64,000 nt of DNA from the NCBI GenBank assembly GCA_028278225.1, contig JANQEU010000046.1, forward strand, positions 1 through 64,000. Reading direction: 5' to 3'. Within the stretch, counting starts at the first letter, position 1. Each line of letters opens with the position of its first letter. A model generated the notes under the pieces. That model had not been told where the DNA came from. It saw only the letters and a list, made by a program, of their open reading frames with translations, and ran no database searches. Positions 1-7,033 of the stretch are shown here, in pieces. The position numbers and the translations under genes are program-made. This DNA is from Cyclobacteriaceae bacterium (GTDB lineage Bacteria; Bacteroidota; Bacteroidia; Cytophagales; Cyclobacteriaceae).

Positions 1-2
1 TT

Positions 3-35
3 GAAGAAATAGTCCCAATTATTGCTGAAAAATAA
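3..35 (+). CDS. possible C-terminal tail of a gene entering the window
   Basis: Reading from base 3 gives a ten-residue tail (EEIVPIIAEK) ending in TAA at 33-35. The other two forward frames stop within the first dozen bases. The residues look like an ordinary protein C-terminus, but nothing identifies the protein, and this could be chance. Bases 36-159 hold no feature I can support. Confidence 0.2.
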   Translation, partial: EEIVPIIAEK

Positions 36-159
36 CTCCAACCCTCTGTTTAAGGCGCTTCCGTTGATTGGAGGAGGTCATTTAAAAATGAAATAGGATA
101 AAAAGATTTTTACTAATAACTGTACTATCATTTCAATAAGTGGATTGGTAGCACAACCT

Positions 160-437
160 TTTTGCCGCGAAAAAGATCTTTTACGGAGTTCTACGGATGT
201 TTTGGCGTAAAAAAGATTTTTTATGGAGTTCTACAGACGTTTTGCTGTAAAAAATTTCTTTTTTTGAATTCTACGAACGTTTTACTGCAAAAAATTTCTT
301 TTTTTGAGTTCTACACACGTTTTGCTGCGAAAAAGATCTTTTACGGAGTTCTACAGACGTTTTGGCGCAAAAAAGATTTTTTATGGAGTTCTACAGGCGT
401 TTTGCTGTAAAAAATTTCTTTTTTTAAATTGATTATA
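160..437. repeat. seven tandem 40-bp repeats with a 160-bp higher-order period
   Basis: Units start at 160, 200, 240, 280, 320, 360 and 400, exactly 40 bp apart. Each opens with TTTTG/TTTTA plus CYGC/GCG-like bases, followed by an A run, a T run and GAGTTCTACRNRCG. Units 1, 2 and 3 match units 5, 6 and 7 better than they match their neighbours, so a four-unit (160 bp) block was apparently duplicated. Units 1 and 5 contain the perfect palindrome AAAAGATCTTTT. The repeats end within a few bases of the start codon of the next gene and therefore fill its upstream region. An open frame at 162-410 runs through them but is a by-product of the repeats. Confidence 0.9.
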
Positions 438-994
438 TGAAAGCTACATACACCATTATCCTCTTATTCACAGTAACCCTTATTTACGGGCAACAAATCA
501 AAAAAGAGAGAAGTCCAGGCTTACCGATTTCACATATCGCCTTAAATGAAAATGATACGGATCTACGGAAAGGAGTTGTAAGCAAAGTTTGGAATAAATC
601 CATATTACGGCTTATAGCATATAATGATAATGACAGTGAAATCAGAATTTTAGCTTTGTCGAAATTACAGGACCAGTCAGTGATCAGGCATGTAGCTTTT
701 AATGACAAAGATGACAATGTCAGGTGGTATGCGATAAAACGATTAAAAGATAAAAATGCGATTAATCATATCGCTATCAATGATCAATCTCATGAAATAC
801 AGAAACTTGCTTTATCATTAACCAACGACCGTAGAACAATACGGCATATGGCGTTTAATGAGCAAAATGTTGAATTGAGATCTCATGCGGTTAAAAAACT
901 TCGTAAGCGATCGGATATCGAATTCATCCGAATTAATGACCCGGATATCGAAATCAGGGAGCTGGCCGGCAACTTACTTGAATTTAAGGGATAG
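437..994 (+). CDS. secreted HEAT-like repeat protein
   Basis: The protein is 185 residues. It has an N-terminal signal peptide (MKATYTIILLFTVTLIYGQQ) followed by six consecutive 26-residue repeats from about residue 31 to the end. Each repeat follows the pattern I-x-H-h-A-h-N-(D/E)-x-x-x-x-(I/L/V)-R-x-x-A-h-x-x-L. That is the helix-turn-helix spacing of HEAT/PBS-lyase-type repeats, so a curved helical binding scaffold in the periplasm or outside the cell is likely. No catalytic motif is visible. The start codon lies immediately after the seventh 40-bp repeat and has no clear Shine-Dalgarno site. The partner is unknown. Confidence 0.75.
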   Translation: MKATYTIILLFTVTLIYGQQIKKERSPGLPISHIALNENDTDLRKGVVSKVWNKSILRLIAYNDNDSEIRILALSKLQDQSVIRHVAFNDKDDNVRWYAIKRLKDKNAINHIAINDQSHEIQKLALSLTNDRRTIRHMAFNEQNVELRSHAVKKLRKRSDIEFIRINDPDIEIRELAGNLLEFKG

Positions 995-1017
995 AATGAG
1001 AGCATAATATTTCTGTG

Positions 1018-1131
1018 CCGTTGTTGGTGTTCGTCACCAACAACAAATTGTCAAAATCAAGTCTATTCGATTTGCATGAATGATTACTTTGGCTGTTAAT
1101 CTTCGTTGGTGAAACATTAACGTCGGCGGGG
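1018..1131. repeat. dispersed two-hairpin element, copy 1
   Basis: It begins with a perfect 10-bp inverted repeat, GTTGTTGGTG (1020-1029) and CACCAACAAC (1035-1044), around the loop TTCGT. It ends with a degenerate second hairpin (GTTGGTG, 1105-1111) followed by CGTCGGCGGGG. The same layout recurs at 2032-2144, and its first half recurs at 1505-1562. It lies just downstream of the HEAT-like gene and abuts the 3' end of the next, opposite-strand gene. Confidence 0.8.
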
Positions 1132-1132
1132 A

Positions 1133-1345
1133 TCAGTCTTCTGATTCCTCGTTTAATTGCTTCGGTTGCTTAAAATAGTTCACGAAACGAGGACCGGTAT
1201 AAGCTGCACCAATACCTCCTAAAAAGGCAATAATTAATGTGATAAGTGGATTATTCAAATTGCCATGTACAATGTAATTTGCTATTCCTCCACCGATTGC
1301 TGCGGCGAAAAAAGTTGATAAAAACCAAATCTTCCATGCTTTCAT
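1133..1345 (-). CDS. small two-helix membrane protein
   Basis: The 70-residue protein has two hydrophobic segments (about residues 5-24 and 33-52) joined by a short polar loop, with a charged C-terminal tail (KQPKQLNEESED). Glycine-rich helices resemble small membrane proteins of unknown function. No family is recognised. A purine-rich GAGAG touches the start codon, which is too close for a good Shine-Dalgarno site. The stop codon adjoins a dispersed repeat. The gene is supported only by the coherent membrane topology. Confidence 0.5.
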   Translation of the reverse strand: MKAWKIWFLSTFFAAAIGGGIANYIVHGNLNNPLITLIIAFLGGIGAAYTGPRFVNYFKQPKQLNEESED

Positions 1346-1504
1346 CTCTCAGAATCCGATTTCTCTGGTCCACACCCGGTTACCTGTCCAGCAATCTTTT
1401 CATGGTAAAAAAGGCTTAATTTGTTAAACTCAAACTTACCCTACACTTGAGGTTCAATACCAATTTGGTGCATAGACAAATTGTGAACATGGGCATTTTT
1501 TGTG

Positions 1505-1562
1505 CCGTTGTTGGTGTTCGTCACCAACAACAATTTGTGAGTATCAAGCCTTTTCGATCTTC
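1505..1562. repeat. dispersed hairpin element, copy 2 (half-length)
   Basis: These 58 bases are identical to 2032-2089, including the perfect 10-bp stem (1507-1516 with 1522-1531, loop TTCGT). The match stops after CGATCTTC. The second hairpin and the GTCGGCGGG end seen in copies 1 and 3 are missing, so this is a truncated copy. Confidence 0.85.
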
Positions 1563-1568
1563 TTAGCT

Positions 1569-1591
1569 CGGTCGCAATTGTATTGCGACCG
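1569..1591. repeat. second, unrelated palindrome next to the truncated element
   Basis: CGGTCGCAAT (1569-1578) and ATTGCGACCG (1582-1591) form a perfect 10-bp stem with a 3-base loop. It begins seven bases after the truncated hairpin copy ends, which suggests one small element inserted into or recombined with another. Bases 1346-1504 hold no gene that I can support. Confidence 0.65.
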
Positions 1592-1727
1592 GAATATTCT
1601 CCCGGCATTTGTAATGCTATAGTAACCTGATAAAGCATGAACTACAATCTCTTATGATCATTGCATGATTGTATCCAAGTGAATACATTTACGTGTGTCT
1701 AACTTAACTACAAAAAGGAACTTGATC

Positions 1728-2015
1728 ATGACGACTAAACGAATAACTAAATTCGACATTGCCGAATATCTTGATGATGATTCTATGATCGCAGAGTACT
1801 TGAACACAGTTCTCGAAGAGGGCGAAACTGAAGACATCATAACTGCCCTTGGTCATGTGGCCAAAGCCAGGGGGATGTCGAGAATTGCAGAAGAAACCGG
1901 GTTAAGTCGACCAGGTTTGTACAAAGCCCTGTCTCGAGGTTCAAAACCACAATTTGAAACAATACTCAAAGTACTAAGGGCAGTGGGTGGAAACCTTAAC
2001 GTCGTAACAACATAA
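1728..2015 (+). CDS. HigA-like addiction-module antitoxin without a visible toxin
   Basis: The 95-residue protein begins MTTKRITKFDIAEYL and continues through an acidic linker to a Cro/XRE-type helix-turn-helix (IAEETGLSRPGLYKALS, about residues 53-69), ending in FETILKVLRAVGGNL. This is the layout of the 'putative addiction module antidote' family. ATG at 1728 is preferred over an in-frame GTG at 1695 because AAAAAGGA lies about 8 bases upstream of it. The family normally follows a RelE-like killer gene, but the plus strand upstream contains only repeats, so the toxin appears lost. A weak inverted repeat (TGTAT, 8 bases, ATACA, 1670-1687) may be its operator. Confidence 0.8.
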   Translation: MTTKRITKFDIAEYLDDDSMIAEYLNTVLEEGETEDIITALGHVAKARGMSRIAEETGLSRPGLYKALSRGSKPQFETILKVLRAVGGNLNVVTT

Positions 2016-2031
2016 TTGAAATTGCCTTTTG

Positions 2032-2144
2032 CCGTTGTTGGTGTTCGTCACCAACAACAATTTGTGAGTATCAAGCCTTTTCGATCTTCAAAAAGAGTAA
2101 TTCAGGCTGTAATCTTTGTTGGTGAAAACACCAACGTCGGCGGG
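2032..2144. repeat. dispersed two-hairpin element, copy 3
   Basis: The first hairpin is GTTGTTGGTG/CACCAACAAC (2034-2043 and 2049-2058). The second is GTTGGTG (2118-2124) with CACCAAC (2129-2135), loop AAAA, followed by GTCGGCGGG. This is the most complete copy of the three, so its ends best define the element, at about 113 bp. It has no coding capacity and no obvious target-site duplication, and it resembles the REP or miniature-transposon class. Confidence 0.85.
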
Positions 2145-2231
2145 AAAAGCTATAAGAATAATACGTTGCACTTGTGCAACATATTAGATTGTTACAGCGC
2201 ATAGTCTTCTACATGTGTATTCTCTAACGAG

Positions 2232-2263
2232 TTTGATCTGAAGTAACTTTTAAGTTACCTTTG
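2232..2263 (+). promoter_or_regulatory. Bacteroidetes-type promoter with embedded operator palindrome for the HigB/HigA-type pair
   Basis: TTTG (2232-2235) and TACCTTTG (2256-2263) are separated by 20 bp and match the Bacteroidetes consensus TTTG-N19-21-TAnnTTTG exactly. A near-perfect palindrome, GTAACTT-TT-AAGTTAC (2243-2258), sits between the boxes and overlaps the -7 box. That is where an antitoxin repressor would be expected to bind. The start codon at 2268 is only five bases past the -7 box, so the transcript may begin at or next to the AUG. Confidence 0.7.
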
Positions 2264-2267
2264 TCGT

Positions 2268-2624
2268 ATGGGTAAGATCAGAGAGGTCATAGCCTACAAA
2301 CACTATTTTGAAGAGTTCCTGAACGCTCAAACAATTAAAGTTCAGAACAAGATCTTTAAGATAATTGAGGCAATTGAAACTCTCGAACGTGTTCCCAGTA
2401 ACTACTTGAAACATCTGACAGGAACTGACGGGCTTTATGAAGCAAGGATTCAACTGGGATCAAATATTTGGAGAGTGTTCTGCCTTTTTGATGGGGATCA
2501 ACTGGTGATACTTTTGAATGGATTTCAAAAGAAAACTCAGAAAACACCGAAATCTGAAGTTGAAAGAGCGAAACGATTAATGAAAGAATACTATCAAGAT
2601 AAAGCGAACGAATATGGAAACTAA
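2268..2624 (+). CDS. higB: RelE/HigB-superfamily toxin
   Basis: The 118-residue protein matches the phage-derived Gp49-like/HigB family of ribosome-dependent mRNA interferases. The visible signature is L-K-x-L-x-G-T-D-G-L-Y-E-A-R (about residues 48-61), then N-I-W-R-V-F-C-L-F-D (65-74) and the hydrophobic core strand VILLNGFQKKT. The C-terminus is a basic helix, as is usual for the family. It overlaps the antitoxin gene by 11 bases, giving the toxin-first order of HigBA modules. There is no Shine-Dalgarno site and no internal methionine near the N-terminus, so the start at 2268 is firm. Activity is inferred from family. Confidence 0.85.
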   Translation: MGKIREVIAYKHYFEEFLNAQTIKVQNKIFKIIEAIETLERVPSNYLKHLTGTDGLYEARIQLGSNIWRVFCLFDGDQLVILLNGFQKKTQKTPKSEVERAKRLMKEYYQDKANEYGN

Positions 2625-2904
2625 ATCTTGGAAAACAATTAAAGATGAAGTCTACGGAAAGAAAGGAACTCCGAGACGTGACCGACTCGAACGTGAAGCT
2701 GAAGGATTGAAAATAGGCTTACTTCTTCGCCAGGCTCGTGAACAAAAGCAACTAACTCAACAACAACTTGGCAAACTAGTTGACAAGAAACGTACCTATA
2801 TTTCGAGAGTTGAGAACGATGGAAGTAACCTAACACTCAAAACCCTCTATGAAATTGTAGAGAAAGGACTTGGAGGCAAAGTAACTATCAGCATTGACGT
2901 ATAA
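2614..2904 (+). CDS. higA: XRE-family HigA antitoxin
   Basis: The 96-residue protein has a charged N-terminal stretch of about 33 residues and then a classical helix-turn-helix: LRQAREQKQLTQQQLGKLV, followed by KKRTYISRVENDGS and LTLKTLYEIVEKGLGG. Members of this family neutralise HigB and repress their own operon. The start overlaps the end of the toxin gene and has no ribosome-binding site of its own, so translational coupling is likely. The palindrome at 2243-2258 is the natural binding-site candidate. Confidence 0.88.
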   Translation: METKSWKTIKDEVYGKKGTPRRDRLEREAEGLKIGLLLRQAREQKQLTQQQLGKLVDKKRTYISRVENDGSNLTLKTLYEIVEKGLGGKVTISIDV

Positions 2905-2979
2905 TACAGCGCTGTGTAAGCTTCCATAGATTTTGGACCAGTCGAATGCGGGTTTGCTAATCCCGGAAGTTCTCTTTTT

Positions 2980-4311
2980 CTAAGCTTCCCGAAGCTTGGC
3001 TGTCATAAACTTTAAAACCGGGGCGGCAACAATGGTCACCCCGACAAATACGCCTATTCCTGCAAAAAGAAAATACCGGATATACGGTTTGATCTGTTCC
3101 GTAAGCACGCTGTAGAAAGCGGAGTTTTCACTATACATCCACTGGCCTTTGATGGATCCGGCTATGATCAGACTCGCGAGGAACACAATCAGTGAAATAT
3201 TGAACAGGGCAAGGCCATAGGACAGCGTCTTTTGCATTTTTTCAAGGATCATCTCATTTATACAGGAGCACATAAATGTGGCAGAGGCAAGAAGGATCGG
3301 TGTATTGATCCCGATCGTTGTTCCCATGGAATGTGCAACGGTGATGTGGCTGCCATGTGAATAATGATTTATGGCCGGAATAGAGATTAACACCGCCATC
3401 AAAACATTGCCGAATACCCAGATATCGGTGATCACAAGCAGCCGGTAAGGAAAGAAATTTTCCTTTTTTTCTTTAGCGCTTAAAGATTTGATCCAGTTTG
3501 TCAGCATATAACCCAGAACGAGCCATTCGGTCATACTTATCGCGTAAGCTAAATACCTGATCCACGCCTGACTCGGGACGGGATAAATATGATGCGCCCA
3601 CCCAAACATCAGGTTTGTCAACCCCAGGAAATAAAAGAAGAAGGCGATCTTTGTTCTGGCGACGTTCTCATCTTTCTTGATCCTGGCCATCAAAAAAATT
3701 GCCGTACCATACACCAGCATATTCCAGGACCCTGTAAATGAGCCATAGGATTTCCACTGCACCGTAAGGTCGCGGACAAAGTTCATTCTGAAATGATCGA
3801 AGATCCAGAGGTTTGCCTCACAGAGATGAAAGACCATAAATACTATGCCGGTCCCCCACATCCACAGGTAGACCGGCCATCCCTTCACATTGGCCAGCAG
3901 GGTTTTGAAGTAATTAACGCCGAAAACAATCCACCCTAATAATATCGGTATCATCAGGACGGGCAAAAATGTCAAATACTCCCTGCCTCCCATGTTGCCG
4001 GTGAATATTGAAATGTAAATCCCCAATCCTGTGAGGATGAAAAGGATCAGGTGAAACACTGCCAGCTTACCGGAGAAGATCTGGTGACCCAGCTCTTTGG
4101 TGATGTAAAAATATACGCCTCCGGTGGCACTAAGTACAATCCAGGAGATCGCGCTGGTGACGTGAATCTCCCTCAACCGGTTGAATGGCAATGTTTCCTT
4201 CAGAAATGTGGGTTCCAGGTATTGGATAGCGGCCAGTACGCCAACCAAAGCACCTCCTATTAACACACATAATGCAGCCACCACGAAGGCTATCGGGATC
4301 TTTTTATTCAT
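2980..4311 (-). CDS. norB: NorB-like nitric oxide reductase / heme-copper oxidase subunit with atypical ligands
   Basis: The 443-residue protein has about 12 membrane helices and the heme-copper oxidase fold. Conserved landmarks are REIH (His50, low-spin heme), GWAHH (His240/241, non-heme metal) and TVAH (His327, high-spin heme proximal ligand). Compared with my recollection of cNOR, the helix before GWAHH reads GSFTGSWNMLVYG where cNOR has HLWVEGVWELIMG, so the third metal-binding His and the Glu are missing. The second low-spin heme His is Met329 (VAHSMG instead of AHGHM). The gene overlaps the upstream NorC gene by 8 bases. The role is probably NO reduction in the inner membrane, but the ligand changes make the reaction uncertain. 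Confidence 0.8.
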   Translation of the reverse strand: MNKKIPIAFVVAALCVLIGGALVGVLAAIQYLEPTFLKETLPFNRLREIHVTSAISWIVLSATGGVYFYITKELGHQIFSGKLAVFHLILFILTGLGIYISIFTGNMGGREYLTFLPVLMIPILLGWIVFGVNYFKTLLANVKGWPVYLWMWGTGIVFMVFHLCEANLWIFDHFRMNFVRDLTVQWKSYGSFTGSWNMLVYGTAIFLMARIKKDENVARTKIAFFFYFLGLTNLMFGWAHHIYPVPSQAWIRYLAYAISMTEWLVLGYMLTNWIKSLSAKEKKENFFPYRLLVITDIWVFGNVLMAVLISIPAINHYSHGSHITVAHSMGTTIGINTPILLASATFMCSCINEMILEKMQKTLSYGLALFNISLIVFLASLIIAGSIKGQWMYSENSAFYSVLTEQIKPYIRYFLFAGIGVFVGVTIVAAPVLKFMTAKLREA

Positions 4312-4765
4312 TCCGGGTCTTTTTGTATTTGAGCTCTACCCAGCCTGTATTTTTCAACCTGGCCTGTTTATTTGGAAAATAACCTGTTCCATCTACATAA
4401 GTCAGGAAGGCCACAATTTCTTCCATCTCGGCCTCACTGAAATTAAACTTTGGCATCACCTTGATACCACTATTCAGAAAAGCTTTGACGTATTGAGGTC
4501 CTTTATTCTCGGTGGAAATAATATTCGTCAGATCAGGTCCCAGGTAACCGCCGAGTCCGTAAAACTGATGACACGCGGTACAATTATTTTCCTGCCATAA
4601 TATTTGCCCCCTCAACGCCTCTTCAGTCATTTGGGGTATGTCGGTTTCAGTTTTTGTGGTATACACTACGTATGTGTAGCATAAAAACACCGCCACGAGG
4701 ACAAGCAGAATGGTCCGGTACAGGTTGGTATTTACTTCCAGGATGGGGCGGTCCTGATTCTCCAT
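4304..4765 (-). CDS. norC: NorC-like membrane-anchored cytochrome c
   Basis: The 153-residue protein has one N-terminal transmembrane anchor (about residues 17-36), then a single class I cytochrome c domain. The heme motif is CTACH (about residues 61-65), and the distal Met ligand is probably in IKVMPKFNFS. The trailing GWVELKYKK is typical of NorC. It donates electrons to the NorB-like subunit encoded immediately downstream, with which it overlaps by 8 bases. No NorD, NorQ or nitrite reductase gene is nearby, so NO detoxification or partial denitrification is more likely than a full pathway. Confidence 0.85.
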   Translation of the reverse strand: MENQDRPILEVNTNLYRTILLVLVAVFLCYTYVVYTTKTETDIPQMTEEALRGQILWQENNCTACHQFYGLGGYLGPDLTNIISTENKGPQYVKAFLNSGIKVMPKFNFSEAEMEEIVAFLTYVDGTGYFPNKQARLKNTGWVELKYKKTRNE

Positions 4766-4869
4766 CCTGCCAATATAAGAAAAAATCGGAGATAGTGAAT
4801 TTCTGCCGGATCATTAAATTTTGAACCAATCCGTCTGTTTTGGACTTATACAAAAAATCCTTTTGAATA

Positions 4870-5886
4870 ATGACTGTGAAAGCTGTTAAATCCGTCAAAC
4901 CCCTGGGATTCCCATGGGAAACTAGCGACCCATTCCTGTTTTGTGCCTATCATGAAGACCACTATCCATCCGGAAATGATCAGATGGGACCTGACGCCTC
5001 GCTGGATGGGCGCATCATTGGGCAGGATTTTGTTGCCAAAGATGGCTGGCGAATGTATCATGGAGATATTGTGCCTGGATTTCCATCCCATCCGCACAGG
5101 GGATTTGAAACTGTGACCATTGTTCAAAAGGGATTGGTGGATCACGCAGACTCCATGGGCGCTGCGGGAAGATTTGGAAACGGAGACGTGCAGTGGATGA
5201 CTGCCGGAAAAGGCGTCCAGCATTCTGAAATGTTTCCCCTGCTGAACAAAGATAAGGACAACCCATTCCTGCTTTTTCAGATCTGGTTAAATCTCCCACG
5301 TGAGAGGAAATTCGCCGAACCCCACTTTTCAATGTTATGGAACGAAGAAATCCCACGGGAAATCGTTGAAGATGAGAACGGGAACGAAACTGAAATAAAA
5401 ATCGTCACCGGCGCACTGGGAAATCATAACGTTCAGGCCCCCGCTCCTGAATCATGGGCAGCCAACCCGGAAAACGAAGTGGCGATCTGGACAATCAGGA
5501 TGGCGCCCCGTGCCAGGTGGGAGATCCCGTCTGCCTCAAAGGAGGTCAACCGGACATTGTTCTTTTTTAAAGGTCTTGATATCAAAATTGACGGTGAAAC
5601 CATCAATGCAGATCACAGTATATCCCTGCACCCGGATCATAAGGCGCTAATAGAAAGCGGCGAAGAGGAAAGTCATTTTCTCTTTTTGCAGGGAAAGCCC
5701 ATTGGCGAGCCGGTTGTTCAATATGGCCCGTTTGTCATGAACACCGATGGCGAGATCCGGGCGGCCATGGCTGATTACCAGAAAACTCAGTTTGGCGGAT
5801 GGCCCTGGCCAAGGCACGATCAGGTCCACCCAAGGGAAAGGGGCCGGTTTGCCAAACATGCTGACGGGAAGGAGGAAGTACGATAA
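4870..5886 (+). CDS. pirin-family bicupin protein
   Basis: The 338-residue protein carries the pirin N-terminal cupin signature [15 protein letters not shown] (about residues 71-85) and [10 protein letters not shown] with the metal-binding His and Glu. A second, more divergent cupin half follows. It has no signal peptide and is cytoplasmic. Pirins are Fe-binding proteins, some with quercetin dioxygenase activity and some thought to act as redox sensors. It is transcribed divergently from norC, across 104 bp. At 338 residues it is longer than typical pirins (about 230-300). The specific substrate is unknown. Confidence 0.88.
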   Translation: MTVKAVKSVKPLGFPWETSDPFLFCAYHEDHYPSGNDQMGPDASLDGRIIGQDFVAKDGWRMYHGDIVPGFPSHPHRGFETVTIVQKGLVDHADSMGAAGRFGNGDVQWMTAGKGVQHSEMFPLLNKDKDNPFLLFQIWLNLPRERKFAEPHFSMLWNEEIPREIVEDENGNETEIKIVTGALGNHNVQAPAPESWAANPENEVAIWTIRMAPRARWEIPSASKEVNRTLFFFKGLDIKIDGETINADHSISLHPDHKALIESGEEESHFLFLQGKPIGEPVVQYGPFVMNTDGEIRAAMADYQKTQFGGWPWPRHDQVHPRERGRFAKHADGKEEVR

Positions 5887-5992
5887 TAATCCGTGATCTT
5901 CCCCGGGTTTCCTCTTTCAATGGGAAGTAAACGGATATTCATAATTTGACGTCAGTTCAGGATAAGGAATACAAGGTTTGTGTCCCAAACCA

Positions 5993-6114
5993 CAAAAAAA
6001 CAGTCTTTTCGACGAAGGAGAAATCTTTCCAGATCATAGTATGCTTGAAATAATGATTTCAAACTTATGAAAGTGAAAAGATATCTCATTTCATTCGATA
6101 TGACTGTTTTTTTG
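5993..6114. repeat. MITE-like element with 13-bp perfect terminal inverted repeats
   Basis: CAAAAAAACAGTC (5993-6005) and GACTGTTTTTTTG (6102-6114) are perfect inverted repeats at the ends of a 122-bp segment. The inverted similarity continues imperfectly inward for about 20 further bases on each side, through TCGACGAAGGAGAAATCTTT and its counterpart. There is no coding capacity. The inner sequence resembles a palindromic repeat often seen between genes in Bacteroidota (from memory). It sits in the 374-base gap between the pirin and aldolase genes; the remaining parts of that gap (5887-5992, 6115-6260) show nothing else. Confidence 0.7.
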
Positions 6115-6260
6115 AGGTTGTTATCCCGAACTCACGTTAATTTACATAGCCACGGAAGCGCAGATCCTTGTGGAAGTATTTAATTCAGCTATGATTTAAA
6201 AATATTGATAGCTTCGACAAACTAACAATAACCTTCACAATCACCAGAAAGAGTTTTGAA

Positions 6261-7019
6261 ATGTCCTTAATTAATAACCTCAAAGAAAATATCAACCGCC
6301 TTGAAACAACATTTGGTCTTTGGCATGGGTTGACCAGTACTTACGCTGCGGAGATCTGCGCCGGAGCGGGTTTTGACTGGATATGTATCGATTGGGAACA
6401 CGGTCCATTCGAGCTGACATCCGTCCTCTCACACTTGCAGGCAATCGAACCCTATGAAACCGAAGCGATCGTAAGGCCTCCGCAGGGAGATCCTACCATT
6501 ATGAAGCAGTTGCTTGATCTGGGTGCAAGAAACTTCGTTGTACCCATGATCGAGACAGCTCAACAGGCAGAATCGGTAGTAAGATCGGTGCATTATCCTC
6601 CGGCAGGCATCCGGGGAGTAGGGACAGGATTGGGTCGTGCAGCTAAATGGGGGAGGACTCCGGACTATGTCAAAACTGCTGACGATCAAATCTGCCTCCT
6701 GTTGCAGGTGGAGTCTGTCAAAGGCGTTGAGAATTTGGAGAGTATTCTGAAAATAGATGGCGTGGATGGCATTTTCATAGGTCCTGCTGATCTTTCCGCT
6801 TCGATGGGATACTTCGGGAAGGCTCATGAAGCCGTGAAGGAACAAATTACATCCGCCTTGCAAACTGTCAGATCCTATGGAAAAACGGCCGGTATCCTTG
6901 CCCTGACCAGGGAAGATGCTGATTTCTACAGGGATAAAGGCGCAAATATGATTGGCGTTGGAGTCGATACCATGCTGCTGGCCCGCGCTACATCGGAATT
7001 GGCGGCCTCTTTCAAATAA
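6261..7019 (+). CDS. HpcH/HpaI-family 2-oxo-acid aldolase
   Basis: The 252-residue protein is a typical full-length class II (metal-dependent) aldolase of the HpaI type. CIDWEHGPFE (about residues 42-51) carries the base and substrate-contacting residues. Q-V-E-S-V-K-G-V (about 154-161) supplies the metal-binding Glu, and IFIGPADLSASMG (about 172-184) supplies the metal-binding Asp. Such enzymes cleave 2-keto-3-deoxy sugar acids or 4-hydroxy-2-oxo acids to pyruvate plus an aldehyde. The substrate cannot be told from sequence. No dehydratase or kinase of a deoxy-sugar-acid pathway is adjacent. The next gene begins 14 bases downstream. Confidence 0.88.
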   Translation: MSLINNLKENINRLETTFGLWHGLTSTYAAEICAGAGFDWICIDWEHGPFELTSVLSHLQAIEPYETEAIVRPPQGDPTIMKQLLDLGARNFVVPMIETAQQAESVVRSVHYPPAGIRGVGTGLGRAAKWGRTPDYVKTADDQICLLLQVESVKGVENLESILKIDGVDGIFIGPADLSASMGYFGKAHEAVKEQITSALQTVRSYGKTAGILALTREDADFYRDKGANMIGVGVDTMLLARATSELAASFK

Positions 7020-7033
7020 ACTACAAGAGGTTC

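Noticed and set aside
162-410. 82-residue open frame through the 40-bp repeats
   Set aside because: It is a by-product of the repeats: the period is not a multiple of three, the peptide changes frame with each unit, and there is no ribosome-binding site.
160-437. possible CRISPR array
   Set aside because: The units are contiguous with no spacers, and no cas gene is in the window.
1441-1638. minus-strand open frame of 65 residues
   Set aside because: It runs over the hairpin element and palindrome and matches no coding pattern.
2016-2204. plus-strand open frame of 62 residues
   Set aside because: Most of it is the dispersed two-hairpin element; it is an incidental frame starting one base after the antitoxin stop.
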